In this document: one piece after another, positions 26,201 to 34,505 of the stretch
How positions within the stretch are numbered: the stretch's first letter is position 1
How the letters are laid out: each line of letters opens with the position of its first letter
Source of the DNA: Bowmanella denitrificans
GTDB lineage: Bacteria > Pseudomonadota > Gammaproteobacteria > Enterobacterales > Alteromonadaceae
NCBI RefSeq assembly: GCF_002887595.1
Contig: NZ_PEBU01000021.1
Coordinates: 1 to 34,505 of the forward strand
DNA: 34,505 bases
Direction of reading: 5' to 3'
Translations under genes and position numbers: made by a program
Notes under the pieces: generated by a model
Seen by the model: only the letters and a program-made list of their open reading frames with translations
Database searches by the model: none
What the model was told of the DNA's origin: nothing

Positions 26201-27703
26201 ATGCACAACATTGCAAATAAAGAAATCTGGTTTGTTACAGGCTCGCAGCACCTGTACGGTCCCAAGGTACTGGCGACTGTCGCCAATGACAGTGAGACCA
26301 TAGTTAATGGTCTGAACAGCAATGGCAATTTGCCGGTCAGGCTGGTGTGTAAACCTACGGTAAAGACACCGGAGGAAATACACGCGGTCTGCCAGCAGGC
26401 CAATGCCAGTAAGGAATGTGTGGGGCTGATTCTGTGGATGCACACCTTCTCACCCGCCAAAATGTGGATTGCCGGTCTGAATGAACTGCGTAAACCCTGG
26501 TTGCATCTGCATACCCAATTCAATGCCGAGTTACCCTGGGCCGATATCAACATGAATTACATGAATACTCACCAGAGTGCTCATGGATGCCGGGAGTTTG
26601 GTTTTATCGGCACTCGTATGCGCAAGGAGCGCAAGGTGGTGGTCGGACACTGGCAGAGCCAGACAGTACAAAAAGACCTGGACGACTGGTGCCGGGCCGC
26701 ACTGGGCTGGGACGAGAGCCGCAATCTGAAGGTGGCCCGCTTTGGTGACAATATGCGTCAGGTCGCCGTAACTGAAGGTGACAAAGTGGCGGCCCAGATC
26801 CAGTTTGGCTATGAAGTGCATGCCTACAGCGTGGCCGATCTGGCGGCGGTGGTAAACGAAATCAGTGATGCCGACATCAGGGCGCAAATCGAATTGTACC
26901 GGCATGACTATGTGATTGCCCCGGCGGTGTTTGAAGATGAATACCAACTGACGATGCTGAAAAACGAGGCGCGTCTGGAATTGGGCATGCAGCGTTTTCT
27001 GGATAAGGGCGGCTTTGGTGCCTTTACTAATTGCTTTGAAAACCTGGCCGGGCTGACTGGTTTACCAGGGCTGGCCACCCAGAGGCTGATGGCCAACGGC
27101 TATGGCTATGGTGCCGAAGGCGATTGGAAGACCTCGGCCATGGTGCGCATTATGAAAGTGATGGGGCAGGGCCGTCAGGGAGGATGCTCCTTTATGGAAG
27201 ATTACACCTATAACTTTGGTAGTCGCGATCAGGTGCTGGGCGCACACATGCTTGAGGTCTGTCCGTCCATCGCCGCACAGAAGCCACGACTGGAAGTGCA
27301 TCACCATACTATCGGGGTGAAGTGTGATGTGGCGCGCTTGTTGTTCAGTGCTGCCACCGGACCGGCCATTAACGTATCACCTATTGATTTGGGTAACCGT
27401 TTCCGCATTCTGATAAATGAAGTGGATACCGTGGCACCACCGGCCAATACGCCGCAGCTACCTGTTGCCTCTGCGTTGTGGGAGCCTAAGCCGAACCTGT
27501 CAGTGGCTGCAGCTGCCTGGATCCACGCCGGTGGCGCCCACCACACGGTGTTCAGCCAGTCGGTCAGCACAGACATGATCATTGATTTTGCCGATATGGC
27601 CGGAGTGGAAACGGTGGTAATCGACGACAGCACCAATATCCGCACACTGAAAAATGAACTGCGTCAGAGCGCCGCTTATTATCATCTGAATCAGGGCTTG
27701 TAA
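26201..27703 (+). CDS. araA: L-arabinose isomerase
   Basis: Manganese-dependent isomerase converting L-arabinose to L-ribulose, the first step of catabolism. The ATG at 26201, preceded by AGAGGTGG, gives 500 aa, the standard length. Catalytic glutamates E306 (GAEGDWK) and E333 (SFMEDYT) are at the canonical positions, with metal-binding histidines near 349 (GAHMLE) and 449 (GGAHHTVFS). A longer frame from 26147 overlaps araD and lacks the usual start. It is the last gene of araBDA and is followed by a repeat element. Confidence 0.97.
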   Translation: MHNIANKEIWFVTGSQHLYGPKVLATVANDSETIVNGLNSNGNLPVRLVCKPTVKTPEEIHAVCQQANASKECVGLILWMHTFSPAKMWIAGLNELRKPWLHLHTQFNAELPWADINMNYMNTHQSAHGCREFGFIGTRMRKERKVVVGHWQSQTVQKDLDDWCRAALGWDESRNLKVARFGDNMRQVAVTEGDKVAAQIQFGYEVHAYSVADLAAVVNEISDADIRAQIELYRHDYVIAPAVFEDEYQLTMLKNEARLELGMQRFLDKGGFGAFTNCFENLAGLTGLPGLATQRLMANGYGYGAEGDWKTSAMVRIMKVMGQGRQGGCSFMEDYTYNFGSRDQVLGAHMLEVCPSIAAQKPRLEVHHHTIGVKCDVARLLFSAATGPAINVSPIDLGNRFRILINEVDTVAPPANTPQLPVASALWEPKPNLSVAAAAWIHAGGAHHTVFSQSVSTDMIIDFADMAGVETVVIDDSTNIRTLKNELRQSAAYYHLNQGL

Positions 27704-27715
27704 GGGGAGAGATGA

Positions 27716-27877
27716 CTCACCACAGACACAGAGGGCACAGCGAGGGGAAGGGGAAATCCCTGTCAGTCACCTGATAATCTCTCGTTCACCGCGACATAAT
27801 GTGAGTGATAAGGATGTCTTATTGGCGAGTTCTGCGAACCGGATTTGCTCCTTAAACCTGTGTGTTCCTGTGGTTTA
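27716..27877. repeat. MITE-like intergenic repeat after araA
   Basis: The 271-bp gap between araA and the HAD gene starts with CACCACAGACACAGAGG and has near 27853-27877 a complementary end whose reverse reads TAAACCACAGGAACACACAGG. The ends match the ACCACAGA(n)CACAGAG theme of the repeat at 22423-22600. No gene is seen inside. The remaining part, 27878-27974, carries the HAD gene ribosome binding site and a GGCCGGCTGG-rich stretch, but no clear promoter. Confidence 0.5.
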
Positions 27878-27974
27878 GTGCTTTTCCGGGCCGGCTGGTT
27901 GGTGGGATTGTGTCCCCCGCTGATTGGCTGGCCTTTCTGTTGAGATGAACGCTTAGCGATTAGAAGGAGAAACC

Positions 27975-28559
27975 ATGCTGGATTTAAGCCGTTATCAGGG
28001 CATTATTTTTGATATGGACGGTACCCTGGTGGATTCAATGCCGTCGCATATGCAAGCCTGGCAAATGACCTGTCAGGCTTTTGGTTATCCCTTTGATCCT
28101 GACTATATGCACAGTCTTGGCGGTGTGCCGACCAGAAAAACCGTAGAAATCCTTAATCACAAATATCAACTGGAGCATGACCCTAAACAGGTGGCTGAGC
28201 AAAAACGCCAGTTCTGGGAGCAACTGGACAGGCTGCCGGCCCTGATACATGAGACAGTCGCAGTGCTGCACCATTACCGGCCAACAATGAAAATTGGCAT
28301 AGGTACGGGAGCTGAGCGCCCCCATGCGCTAAAGCTGCTTGAGCAAACGGGTTTACTGAACAATATCGATGCCCTGGTGACCGCGTCCGACGTTGTGCAT
28401 GGCAAGCCTCATCCCGAAACCTTTTTAAGCGTTGCCAGGCTATTGAATCTGCCACCTGCAGCCTGCGTGGTATTTGAAGATACCGACATAGGCCGCAGGG
28501 CAGCCGAAGAGGCTGGTATGGATTGTATTCTGGTAAAAGACGGTTACATACAGTGCTAA
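27975..28559 (+). CDS. HAD-superfamily sugar phosphatase, YqaB-like
   Basis: A 194-aa haloacid dehalogenase-type phosphatase resembling E. coli YqaB (fructose-1-phosphatase) and beta-phosphoglucomutases. Motif I is FDMDGTLVDS (nucleophile Asp near residue 13), motif II the GIGTGA segment, motif III the Lys in VHGKPHPETF, and motif IV the acidic EDTDIG. A small cap domain lies between motifs I and II. AAGGAG precedes the ATG. In this pentose block it may dephosphorylate stray sugar phosphates, but substrate cannot be read from sequence. Confidence 0.88.
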   Translation: MLDLSRYQGIIFDMDGTLVDSMPSHMQAWQMTCQAFGYPFDPDYMHSLGGVPTRKTVEILNHKYQLEHDPKQVAEQKRQFWEQLDRLPALIHETVAVLHHYRPTMKIGIGTGAERPHALKLLEQTGLLNNIDALVTASDVVHGKPHPETFLSVARLLNLPPAACVVFEDTDIGRRAAEEAGMDCILVKDGYIQC

Positions 28560-28585
28560 AGAAACTTTTTCTTTCATACTTATTA

Positions 28586-28596
28586 TTGTAATATAA
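28586..28596 (+). promoter_or_regulatory. Operator-like motif before the epimerase gene
   Basis: TTGTAATATAA, part of ATTGTAATATAA (28585-28596) which is identical to the block before tkt. It overlaps AT-rich -10-like sequence (TATAAA, 28592-28597; TATAAA again at 28600) and lies 32 bp before the ATG at 28628. It suggests that the epimerase-GH43 pair is controlled together with tkt, tal and araBDA. Confidence 0.5.
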
Positions 28597-28627
28597 AAGT
28601 ATAAAATTGATTGCAAAAAGGTTAATC

Positions 28628-29833
28628 ATGAAACAAACAACGCCACTGTCGCCCTGTGCCAGACATTATATTGTGGGGCTGATCACCGCAGCCATGTTAG
28701 GTGCGTGCAGTCCAGCGTCGCAGCATTCAGCGGCAGTCACTTCACCCGTAAAAGCAGAACAGGCAGCAATGAAAGCATCACAAAGTATTAGCGAGCGCCC
28801 TTATGGTCATCTGGCAGACGGTACCGAAGTCAAATTGGTTACCTTGAAAAACGCCATGGGGGTGGAACTGGATGTGATCAGTTATGGTGGTATTATCACC
28901 CGTTTGCTGACGCCGGATGCCCGGGGCCAATTGGATGATATTGTGCTGGGGCTGGACAGTCTTGACGACTATGTGGCAGGTAGCCCTTATTTTGGTGCAC
29001 TGATTGGCCGCTATGGTAACCGTATTGCCAATGGGCGTTTCAGTCTGGATGGTGAGACGTTTCAACTGGATACCAACGATGGCGTGAATCACCTGCATGG
29101 TGGCGTAAAGGGCTTTGACAAACAAGTATGGGATATGCAGTCCTTTACTACCGAGCACAGCGTCGGCGTAACTCTGACGCTTATAAGCCCGGACGGCGAC
29201 CAGGGTTACCCGGGTACGCTTGTGACGCAGGTGGTTTATGAACTGGACAACGACAATCAACTGGATATAGGTTTTAGTGCCACCACCGATAAGCCGACTA
29301 TCATCAACCTGACCCAGCACAGTTATTTCAACCTGGCCGGGCAGGGCGATATTCTTGAACATCAACTGATGATTCCCGCTGCTAGCATTACGCCAGTAGG
29401 TGAGGGTCTTATTCCTACCGGCGAATTTATGGCTGTGGCAGGTACACCCTTTGACTTTCGTACCGCTAAGGCCATTGGTCGGGATATTGAGGCTGACCAT
29501 CCGCAGTTAAAACTAGGTCTTGGCTATGATCATAACTTTGTATTAAAGGCCCAGCCCGACAATGAACTGATATTGGCAGCCCGGGTAAGTGAACCTACCA
29601 CTGGTCGGGTGCTGGAAGTCTTGACGGTAGAGCCAGCGGTGCAGTTTTATTCAGGGAACTTTCTGGATGGAAGTCTGAATGGCAAAGGGACTGACTATGG
29701 GCAGCGCAGCGGATTTTGTCTGGAGCCCCAGCACCATCCTGACTCACCTAATCAGAGCCATTTTCCCTCCACAGTATTGCGCCCGGGACAGACTTACCAG
29801 AGCCGAATCGTCTATCGCTTTACCACTGAGTAA
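28628..29833 (+). CDS. galM: Aldose 1-epimerase, lipoprotein form
   Basis: Mutarotase that interconverts the alpha and beta anomers of aldoses. From the ATG at 28628 (AAAAAGG upstream) it is 401 aa, longer than cytosolic GalM (about 346) because of a lipoprotein signal with lipobox LGAC (C27) and a short linker. The GalM core starts near residue 58. Active-site elements are GNRIANGRF, the His in NHLHGG, the His in TQHSYFNLAG and the C-terminal FCLEPQHHPDSPN with the base Glu. Envelope location suggests mutarotation of sugar released outside the cytoplasm, such as arabinose from the downstream GH43 enzyme. Symbol by family; the true substrate may be arabinose. Confidence 0.9.
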   Translation: MKQTTPLSPCARHYIVGLITAAMLGACSPASQHSAAVTSPVKAEQAAMKASQSISERPYGHLADGTEVKLVTLKNAMGVELDVISYGGIITRLLTPDARGQLDDIVLGLDSLDDYVAGSPYFGALIGRYGNRIANGRFSLDGETFQLDTNDGVNHLHGGVKGFDKQVWDMQSFTTEHSVGVTLTLISPDGDQGYPGTLVTQVVYELDNDNQLDIGFSATTDKPTIINLTQHSYFNLAGQGDILEHQLMIPAASITPVGEGLIPTGEFMAVAGTPFDFRTAKAIGRDIEADHPQLKLGLGYDHNFVLKAQPDNELILAARVSEPTTGRVLEVLTVEPAVQFYSGNFLDGSLNGKGTDYGQRSGFCLEPQHHPDSPNQSHFPSTVLRPGQTYQSRIVYRFTTE

Positions 29834-29899
29834 TGGCCAAAACACCTGATGCGAGGTGCCAACGCCACCCGCTGTCGACCGAGTAACGAGAATATACTG

Positions 29900-31801
29900 A
29901 TGAATAACCTAGTGAAGTCATTGCGCTGTCTGTTGCCTGTGATTGCCCTGGCAATGGCAGCCTGCAGCAGCACGTCGAACCAGATCGTCCAGGCTGATAA
30001 ACCGGCCATACAAGTGCCGGGCAGTTTTACCAACCCGTTATTTCCCAACGGCGCCGATCCCTGGCTGGAATATTGGGACGGCAATTATTATCTGACCACC
30101 ACCACCTGGACCTCAGAGCTGGTGATGCGTAAATCGCCAACCCTGGAAGGGCTGGCCGACGCCACTCCGGTAAATATCTGGTCCGATACCGATCCGAAAC
30201 GCTGCTGTAACTTCTGGGCATTTGAATTTCATCGTCTGCAAGGCCCCAATGGCTATCGCTGGTATATGATGTACACCGCAGGTCAGGATGGCAGCCTGGA
30301 TCATCAACATCTGAATGTACTGGAAAGCGCTGGCGATGACCCTATGGGCCCGTATGAATACAAAGGGGCCCTGATGCCTGACGTGTGGAATATCGACGGT
30401 AACTATCTGGTGCATAACAACAAGCTGTACGTTATTTATTCTCAGTGGCAGGGTGATGAGCAGCTTAATATCATTGCCGAGATGGATACGCCCTGGAGTC
30501 TTAAACCCGGTACGCCCCATACCATTCTGACCCGGCCAGAACTGGACTGGGAAATCAGCGGTCGCAAAGTCACCGAAGGCGCTGAAATTCTGCAACGCCA
30601 CGGTCGCACTTTTATGACGTATTCGGCCAGCTTCTGTAATACCCCTGATTATAAACTGGGGCTGATGGAACTGGTGGGGGACGATCCCTTAAACCGCCAG
30701 CACTGGAAAAAATACCCTGAGCCGGTATTTTCCCGTACCGATACTGTTTTCGGCCCGGGCCACAACGGCTTTTTTCGGTCCCCAGACGGCAGCGAGGAAT
30801 GGCTGGTGTACCATGGCAATGATTCTGTTGAACATGGTTGCAGTGCCACCCGTTCTTTACGTGCGCAGAAATTCACCTGGAACGAGGACGGTACCCCAAA
30901 CTTCGGCACCCCACTGACTCCGGGCGTGGTGGTATCACCGCCTTCAGGTGAAGATGGACCGCTGGTCACCCGCGTGCAGGGCCAGGCTTATCAATTGATC
31001 AATGCCACCAGTGAGCTGTGTCTGGATATTGCGTCCGATCCTCAGGACAGCCGAGCTTTGCAGGCCAACTGCAGGGGCAATAACGGCCGCTGGATCCTGG
31101 ACCCAACCACCGACGGCTATTACCGCCTGGCCAATGGGGAAAGCAGTAAATTTCTGGAGCTGGCCAATTGTACCGCGACCAATAATGCCCGCATTCAGGA
31201 AGCGGCCTGGCGCAATAACGCTTGCCAGCAATGGTCGTTGGAAGCGGGGCAGGACGGTCACACCCAGATTAAAAATCGTCATACCGGCCTGGCACTGGGT
31301 GTGGCTGGTTGCTCGGCTGCGGCTAACCAGGCGGTATTGCAGCAGTCAGACAGTGCCTGTAACCAATGGCGCTTACAGCCCATGGGCGAGGTGGTACTGC
31401 TTAGTCAGCAATCCGGTAAAACTATTGCCGTCAGCAGTAACCAGGCAGGCGCTAATGTGCAGCAGGCAGCCTGGACCCACGGCGATAATCAGCGCTGGAC
31501 CTTCAAACATACCGATACCGGCTATTTTCAGATAAAGCCGCAAAATGCCCCTTCCCTGTGTTTGGCCACCGAGGCCGATGCGGTGGTGCCTGGTGCCAAT
31601 CTGCAACTGGCCGACTGCGCGGCCAAAACGGCCCAATGGCGCCTGACTCCCAAACAGGGCGGTGGGGTGGCGCTGGAAAACCGCTATTCCAGGCAATTAA
31701 TCAATTTGGCCAACTGTGGCCTGGCGGAAGGAACTAACCTGGCCCAGGGACCAAAACTGGAAAATCGCTGCCAGGTGTTTCATTTACGCCAACCAGATTG
31801 A
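29900..31801 (+). CDS. GH43 arabinofuranosidase-like lipoprotein with two ricin-type lectin domains
   Basis: A 633-aa exported enzyme. The lipobox is LAMAAC (C22). The five-bladed GH43 propeller covers about 43-345, with the expected acids: base D53 (NGADPW), modulator D166 (WNIDGNY) and acid E226 (KVTEGAE). The pattern resembles arabinofuranosidases acting on alpha-1,5-arabinan, from memory of subfamily 26, but this is tentative. Residues about 357-633 hold six QxW-type repeats (near 396, 443, 488, 531, 578 and 625), enough for two ricin-B beta-trefoils that would hold the enzyme to polysaccharide. The location next to araBDA supports arabinose release. The ATG at 29900 has only a weak Shine-Dalgarno; the frame extends upstream to 29849. 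Confidence 0.88.
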   Translation: MNNLVKSLRCLLPVIALAMAACSSTSNQIVQADKPAIQVPGSFTNPLFPNGADPWLEYWDGNYYLTTTTWTSELVMRKSPTLEGLADATPVNIWSDTDPKRCCNFWAFEFHRLQGPNGYRWYMMYTAGQDGSLDHQHLNVLESAGDDPMGPYEYKGALMPDVWNIDGNYLVHNNKLYVIYSQWQGDEQLNIIAEMDTPWSLKPGTPHTILTRPELDWEISGRKVTEGAEILQRHGRTFMTYSASFCNTPDYKLGLMELVGDDPLNRQHWKKYPEPVFSRTDTVFGPGHNGFFRSPDGSEEWLVYHGNDSVEHGCSATRSLRAQKFTWNEDGTPNFGTPLTPGVVVSPPSGEDGPLVTRVQGQAYQLINATSELCLDIASDPQDSRALQANCRGNNGRWILDPTTDGYYRLANGESSKFLELANCTATNNARIQEAAWRNNACQQWSLEAGQDGHTQIKNRHTGLALGVAGCSAAANQAVLQQSDSACNQWRLQPMGEVVLLSQQSGKTIAVSSNQAGANVQQAAWTHGDNQRWTFKHTDTGYFQIKPQNAPSLCLATEADAVVPGANLQLADCAAKTAQWRLTPKQGGGVALENRYSRQLINLANCGLAEGTNLAQGPKLENRCQVFHLRQPD

Positions 31802-31993
31802 AGGAGAACGTAGCAAAGCGCGTAGTGCCCATTGCTAATGTAGCGTATGAAAAATTATCCTTTATTGGAAGCTCAGACTCGACAAGGAAGGTACTTACGT
31901 CATACTTATATGTGATTTGACGACAATTTCTCTGAAAGTTGGGTGATTGATGATGTTTTTCTATCTTTTAAGAGCAAATAAATTGGTATTGGT
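31802..31993. other. AT-rich gap with an orphan Shine-Dalgarno
   Basis: AAGGAG (31801-31806) follows the GH43 stop directly, but no ATG, GTG or TTG lies at a useful distance. The only short frame (GTG at 31825, 31 codons) is 18 nt away and resembles nothing I know. Base composition falls clearly from here to about 32950. Confidence 0.4.
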
Positions 31994-32734
31994 GTGAAAG
32001 GGACTCTCCCTTGCATTCTTATATTGTTGTGTGGAAGTCTGCTTTCCTTTGCCAACGCCTGCGAAAGGACGCTTAGAGTGGGTATTAATGAGTTATATTG
32101 GCCGCCGTTTATCCTATATGAAGATGGTGAATTTTCCGGGATGGAAATTGATGCCATAAATCTCGTATTCAAAGAGGCAAAGATTTGTGCTGAATTTGTA
32201 ATTTATCCTAACTCGTCAAGAATGTTGGCGGAAATAAAAGAAGGGCGGGTGGATGTGCTGGTCGCAGCGACCGAGACTGCCGATAGAAAAAAGTACGCAT
32301 ATTTTTCAGCGCCTTACAGAGTTGAAATTATGTCTGTCTATGCGCACAAGTCTGTATCTGAAACTCAGTTTGATATTCAGGCGCTAGCCAGGAAAGGAAT
32401 GATTTTTGGGATTAACTCGGGAAGTTATTACGGAGAAATGATTTCGCAGCTCAAGAAGCGTAAGATGCTGAAATACATCAATCTTCCTAATGCGAAAAAA
32501 CGTTTTAGCTTGCTTGATGCTAATCGTGTTGATTTTGTTCTGGAAGACGTTCTGTCTGGAAATTATATGGTATCCGATAATCAGTATCCAAATGTAGTAA
32601 ATACTGGAGTATCAGTAAGTGTAGTGCCGGTTAGCTACATACTCAGCAGAAAGACAGTAGGACTAGAGATTTTGTCTGATATAAATTCATCAATTGAAAA
32701 GAATGCAAGTGAAATTTTAGATGTTTTCAGATAA
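31994..32734 (+). CDS. Orphan periplasmic substrate-binding-like protein
   Basis: A 246-aa protein of the family 3 extracellular solute-binding type (amino-acid binding fold). It has a signal peptide (hydrophobic core ILILLCGSLLSFA, cleavage near residue 20-22), an RVGINELYWPPFI start strand, the FSGMEIDAINLVF block and VDVLVAATETADRKKYAYFS, all typical. No transporter permease or ATPase is nearby; such lone proteins are common in Alteromonadales and may act as sensors or carriers. GTG at 31994 is the likely start, with no clear ribosome binding site. The gene is visibly AT-richer than its neighbours and uses more A/T-ending codons, suggesting transfer. Confidence 0.75.
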   Translation: MKGTLPCILILLCGSLLSFANACERTLRVGINELYWPPFILYEDGEFSGMEIDAINLVFKEAKICAEFVIYPNSSRMLAEIKEGRVDVLVAATETADRKKYAYFSAPYRVEIMSVYAHKSVSETQFDIQALARKGMIFGINSGSYYGEMISQLKKRKMLKYINLPNAKKRFSLLDANRVDFVLEDVLSGNYMVSDNQYPNVVNTGVSVSVVPVSYILSRKTVGLEILSDINSSIEKNASEILDVFR

Positions 32735-32951
32735 TTTAGTAACTAAAAATCCAAAGTATGGAATCATCTAATGTATCCTATTCTTCTTAGAGTTAATAAA
32801 TGTTGCTATAGCCAAAGCTGGTAATTTATTGTCAGGTATTTTTTTGTAATGGCTCATTTAAATAGCGGGAAAATTTAAATAACATAAAAGCTTTTCCGAG
32901 ACGTCAGGGTTATTTTGGTGCTCCACTGCTGTATACAAAAGGACTGTTTTC

Positions 32952-34301
32952 ATGACTGGAAAAAACTGGTATTTGCCCGCGCTACTGGCAATGATCCTTA
33001 CTGCCTGCAGTCAACCGCAACAACGCCCGGATGAAGGTATTAAGTCTCAGGCCAAAAGCCACTATAGTCAGACCAGTACCTTTAACGTGGGCGTGGTTTC
33101 CCACCCGGAAATGGACGCTTTGCTGCATTCCTATATCGAGCAGAAAAAGACCCCCGGTCTTGCGGCTATGGTGATTAAGGACGGCAAAGTAGTGTATGCC
33201 AATGCTCATGGTTGGAAAGATCCAGACAACAAGATAGCAGCTTCTCTGGACGATTATTACGTGCTGTTTTCCCAGACCAAGGCCGTGGTAACGGTGGCCT
33301 TTATGACGCTGGTTGAGCAGGGCCTGGTGGATATTAACGATGCCGTTGCCGACTACTTCCCCGGTATAGCGGATACCCTGATCGCGGGTAAAGATAAGGA
33401 TGGCAACTACCTGATCAGGAAAGTTAACAACCCCATGACCTTTGTGCATCTGATGAGCCATACTTCCGGGCTGGGTGCCCGGCTGGCGGGGGAAATGCGT
33501 AGTCAAAAGCTCCAGGGTGACGCTCGGCCACTGGGCTTTTTCGGCTCACCTGAACCTGATTTTATCCCCCATGGTCAGCACTCCGGCGGAGGCGATTTTA
33601 ATGCCGCCTACCTCAGTGAAGAAATGCTGGCGCTGGCTGAGTATCCGCTGGGGTTTGAACCGGGCTCTGACTGGGACTACCACATCAGTACCAATATGCT
33701 GGGGTACCTGATTGAGCGTATTTCCGGTAAACCGCTGCGCCAGTATGTTAAAGAAACGGTGCTTGAACCTTTGGGGATGGCGGATACCGATTGGTACTAC
33801 AGTGCCTACAAGAAAGAACGCTTTATTAAAGCCTACAGCCTGGTGAACGGCACCTTAGAGCGTCGCCCTGATTATTACAGTCAGGGGGCGGTCAGCCAGC
33901 AGCAGACTTACGCCGAAGGCGCTATAGGCCTTAACGGCCCCATCACCGATTACGCTAAATTCTGCCAGATGCTGTTGAACCGCGGTGAATTTAACGGCCA
34001 GAGGATCCTCAAACCCGAAACCGTAGAGATGATGACTGCTGTTAACCGTCTGCCTGCAAGCAACTCCGGTGGGAATGGATTTGAATTTGGCCTGGGCTTT
34101 AGGCTGTTTAACGACAACAGCAAGCCAGTGGCGGCCATATCCAATTCAGCCTACGCCTGGGGCGGGATGATGGGCACCGAATTTCTGATCGATCCACAGC
34201 AGCAGATGGTCAGCCTGTTTTACCTCAATATGTATGACCGCGAAGATCTGTACACGCCTTTTCTTCAGCAGGTTTATCAGATGATTGGGGCTGTGGAGTA
34301 G
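32952..34301 (+). CDS. Serine hydrolase, class C beta-lactamase/esterase fold, lipoprotein
   Basis: A 449-aa envelope protein with lipobox LTAC (C19). The beta-lactamase-family motifs are SQTK (S107, K110) for the nucleophile and base, an HTSG segment (170-173), Y243 in DYHIS as the probable YxN-equivalent Tyr, and a C-terminal WGGMMGTEF strand in place of KTG. This pattern is typical of esterase-like penicillin-binding/EstB-type hydrolases rather than true beta-lactamases, so an esterase (for example deacylating sugar or feruloyl esters) or D-amino-peptidase role is more likely than antibiotic resistance. AAAGGA lies before the ATG. No operon partner is visible. Confidence 0.82.
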   Translation: MTGKNWYLPALLAMILTACSQPQQRPDEGIKSQAKSHYSQTSTFNVGVVSHPEMDALLHSYIEQKKTPGLAAMVIKDGKVVYANAHGWKDPDNKIAASLDDYYVLFSQTKAVVTVAFMTLVEQGLVDINDAVADYFPGIADTLIAGKDKDGNYLIRKVNNPMTFVHLMSHTSGLGARLAGEMRSQKLQGDARPLGFFGSPEPDFIPHGQHSGGGDFNAAYLSEEMLALAEYPLGFEPGSDWDYHISTNMLGYLIERISGKPLRQYVKETVLEPLGMADTDWYYSAYKKERFIKAYSLVNGTLERRPDYYSQGAVSQQQTYAEGAIGLNGPITDYAKFCQMLLNRGEFNGQRILKPETVEMMTAVNRLPASNSGGNGFEFGLGFRLFNDNSKPVAAISNSAYAWGGMMGTEFLIDPQQQMVSLFYLNMYDREDLYTPFLQQVYQMIGAVE

Positions 34302-34425
34302 TGCTGGTGATGCCATGCGCGGCTGAAAATATAGGCCAGCAAAAGAACCGGGCAAAGCCAATTTCGGTAAGTCGACAGGCCTGTATGAATGTCTGTGAAG
34401 CCTCTTAAAGGCGCTCTGAATTGAA

Positions 34426-34505
34426 TTAACCACAGAGATGTATGGACTCCCTCCCCCAAGAGGGATACACGTAATAAGCACGCACGCTTTTACACTATCA
34501 GGAGT
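34426..34505. repeat. Third repeat with ACCACAGAG-type end, cut by the window edge
   Basis: TTAACCACAGAGATG at 34426-34440 matches the left end of the repeats at 22423 and 27716. The other end is not seen before the window ends. No gene is found in 34302-34505. Confidence 0.4.

Noticed and set aside
28778-29500. 240-codon open frame on the minus strand
   Set aside because: It lies fully inside the aldose epimerase gene, has no recognisable domain, and no ribosome binding site of note; it is a frame shadow.
32952-34301. Beta-lactamase resistance gene
   Set aside because: The motifs (SQTK, HTSG, WGG strand in place of KTG) and lipoprotein signal point to an esterase-like serine hydrolase; nothing specific to antibiotic hydrolysis is seen.

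Overview
The window looks like a chromosomal segment of a denitrifying, plant-polysaccharide-using gammaproteobacterium, most likely an Alteromonadaceae relative (Bowmanella- or Lacimicrobium-like). This placement is an inference from gene content and protein style: a Pseudomonas stutzeri-type nosRZDFYL-tatE order, ubiTUV, and an araBDA module with exported arabinan-type enzymes. No rRNA, tRNA, CRISPR array or transposase was seen.

Region 1 (1-8.6 kb): a heptamer tandem repeat at the window edge, then a complete nitrous oxide reductase cluster, nosR-nosZ-nosD-nosF-nosY-nosL, followed by a 52-aa TatA/E-type gene and a small c-type cytochrome. NosZ carries a twin-arginine signal and intact CuA ligands (clade I type). 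There is no nosX/apbE here, although NosR has the FMN attachment motif.

Region 2 (8.6-20.3 kb): an anaerobic-metabolism block. It holds a conserved protein of unknown function, an HPP-CBS membrane protein, class III ribonucleotide reductase (nrdG-nrdD) behind a perfect FNR-type box, and two hemerythrin-like genes in one operon with ubiT. That operon is divergent from ubiU-ubiV, across a near-consensus FNR-type box. A double-length NarK1-NarK2 nitrate/nitrite transporter and NnrS follow, and a strong terminator closes the block. The set supports life without oxygen: N2O respiration, O2-independent ubiquinone and dNTP synthesis, nitrate/nitrite traffic, NO tolerance and probably O2 or NO handling by the hemerythrins.

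Region 3 (20.4-31.8 kb): a pentose block. Transketolase and transaldolase converge on each other, araB-araD-araA runs divergently from tal, and a YqaB-like HAD phosphatase, a lipoprotein aldose 1-epimerase and a lipoprotein GH43 enzyme with two ricin-type lectin domains follow. The likely flow is extracytoplasmic release and mutarotation of arabinose, isomerisation, phosphorylation and epimerisation to xylulose-5-phosphate, then the non-oxidative pentose phosphate pathway. An 11-bp motif (TTGTA-NN-ATAA) precedes tkt, tal, araB and the epimerase gene and may be the operator of a common regulator not encoded here. No arabinose transporter or AraC/AraR gene is in the window.

Region 4 (31.8-34.5 kb): an AT-rich stretch with an orphan periplasmic substrate-binding-like protein, then a lipoprotein serine hydrolase of the beta-lactamase/esterase fold. 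MITE-like repeats with ACCACAGAG-type ends lie at three intergenic places (about 22.4, 27.7 and 34.4 kb).
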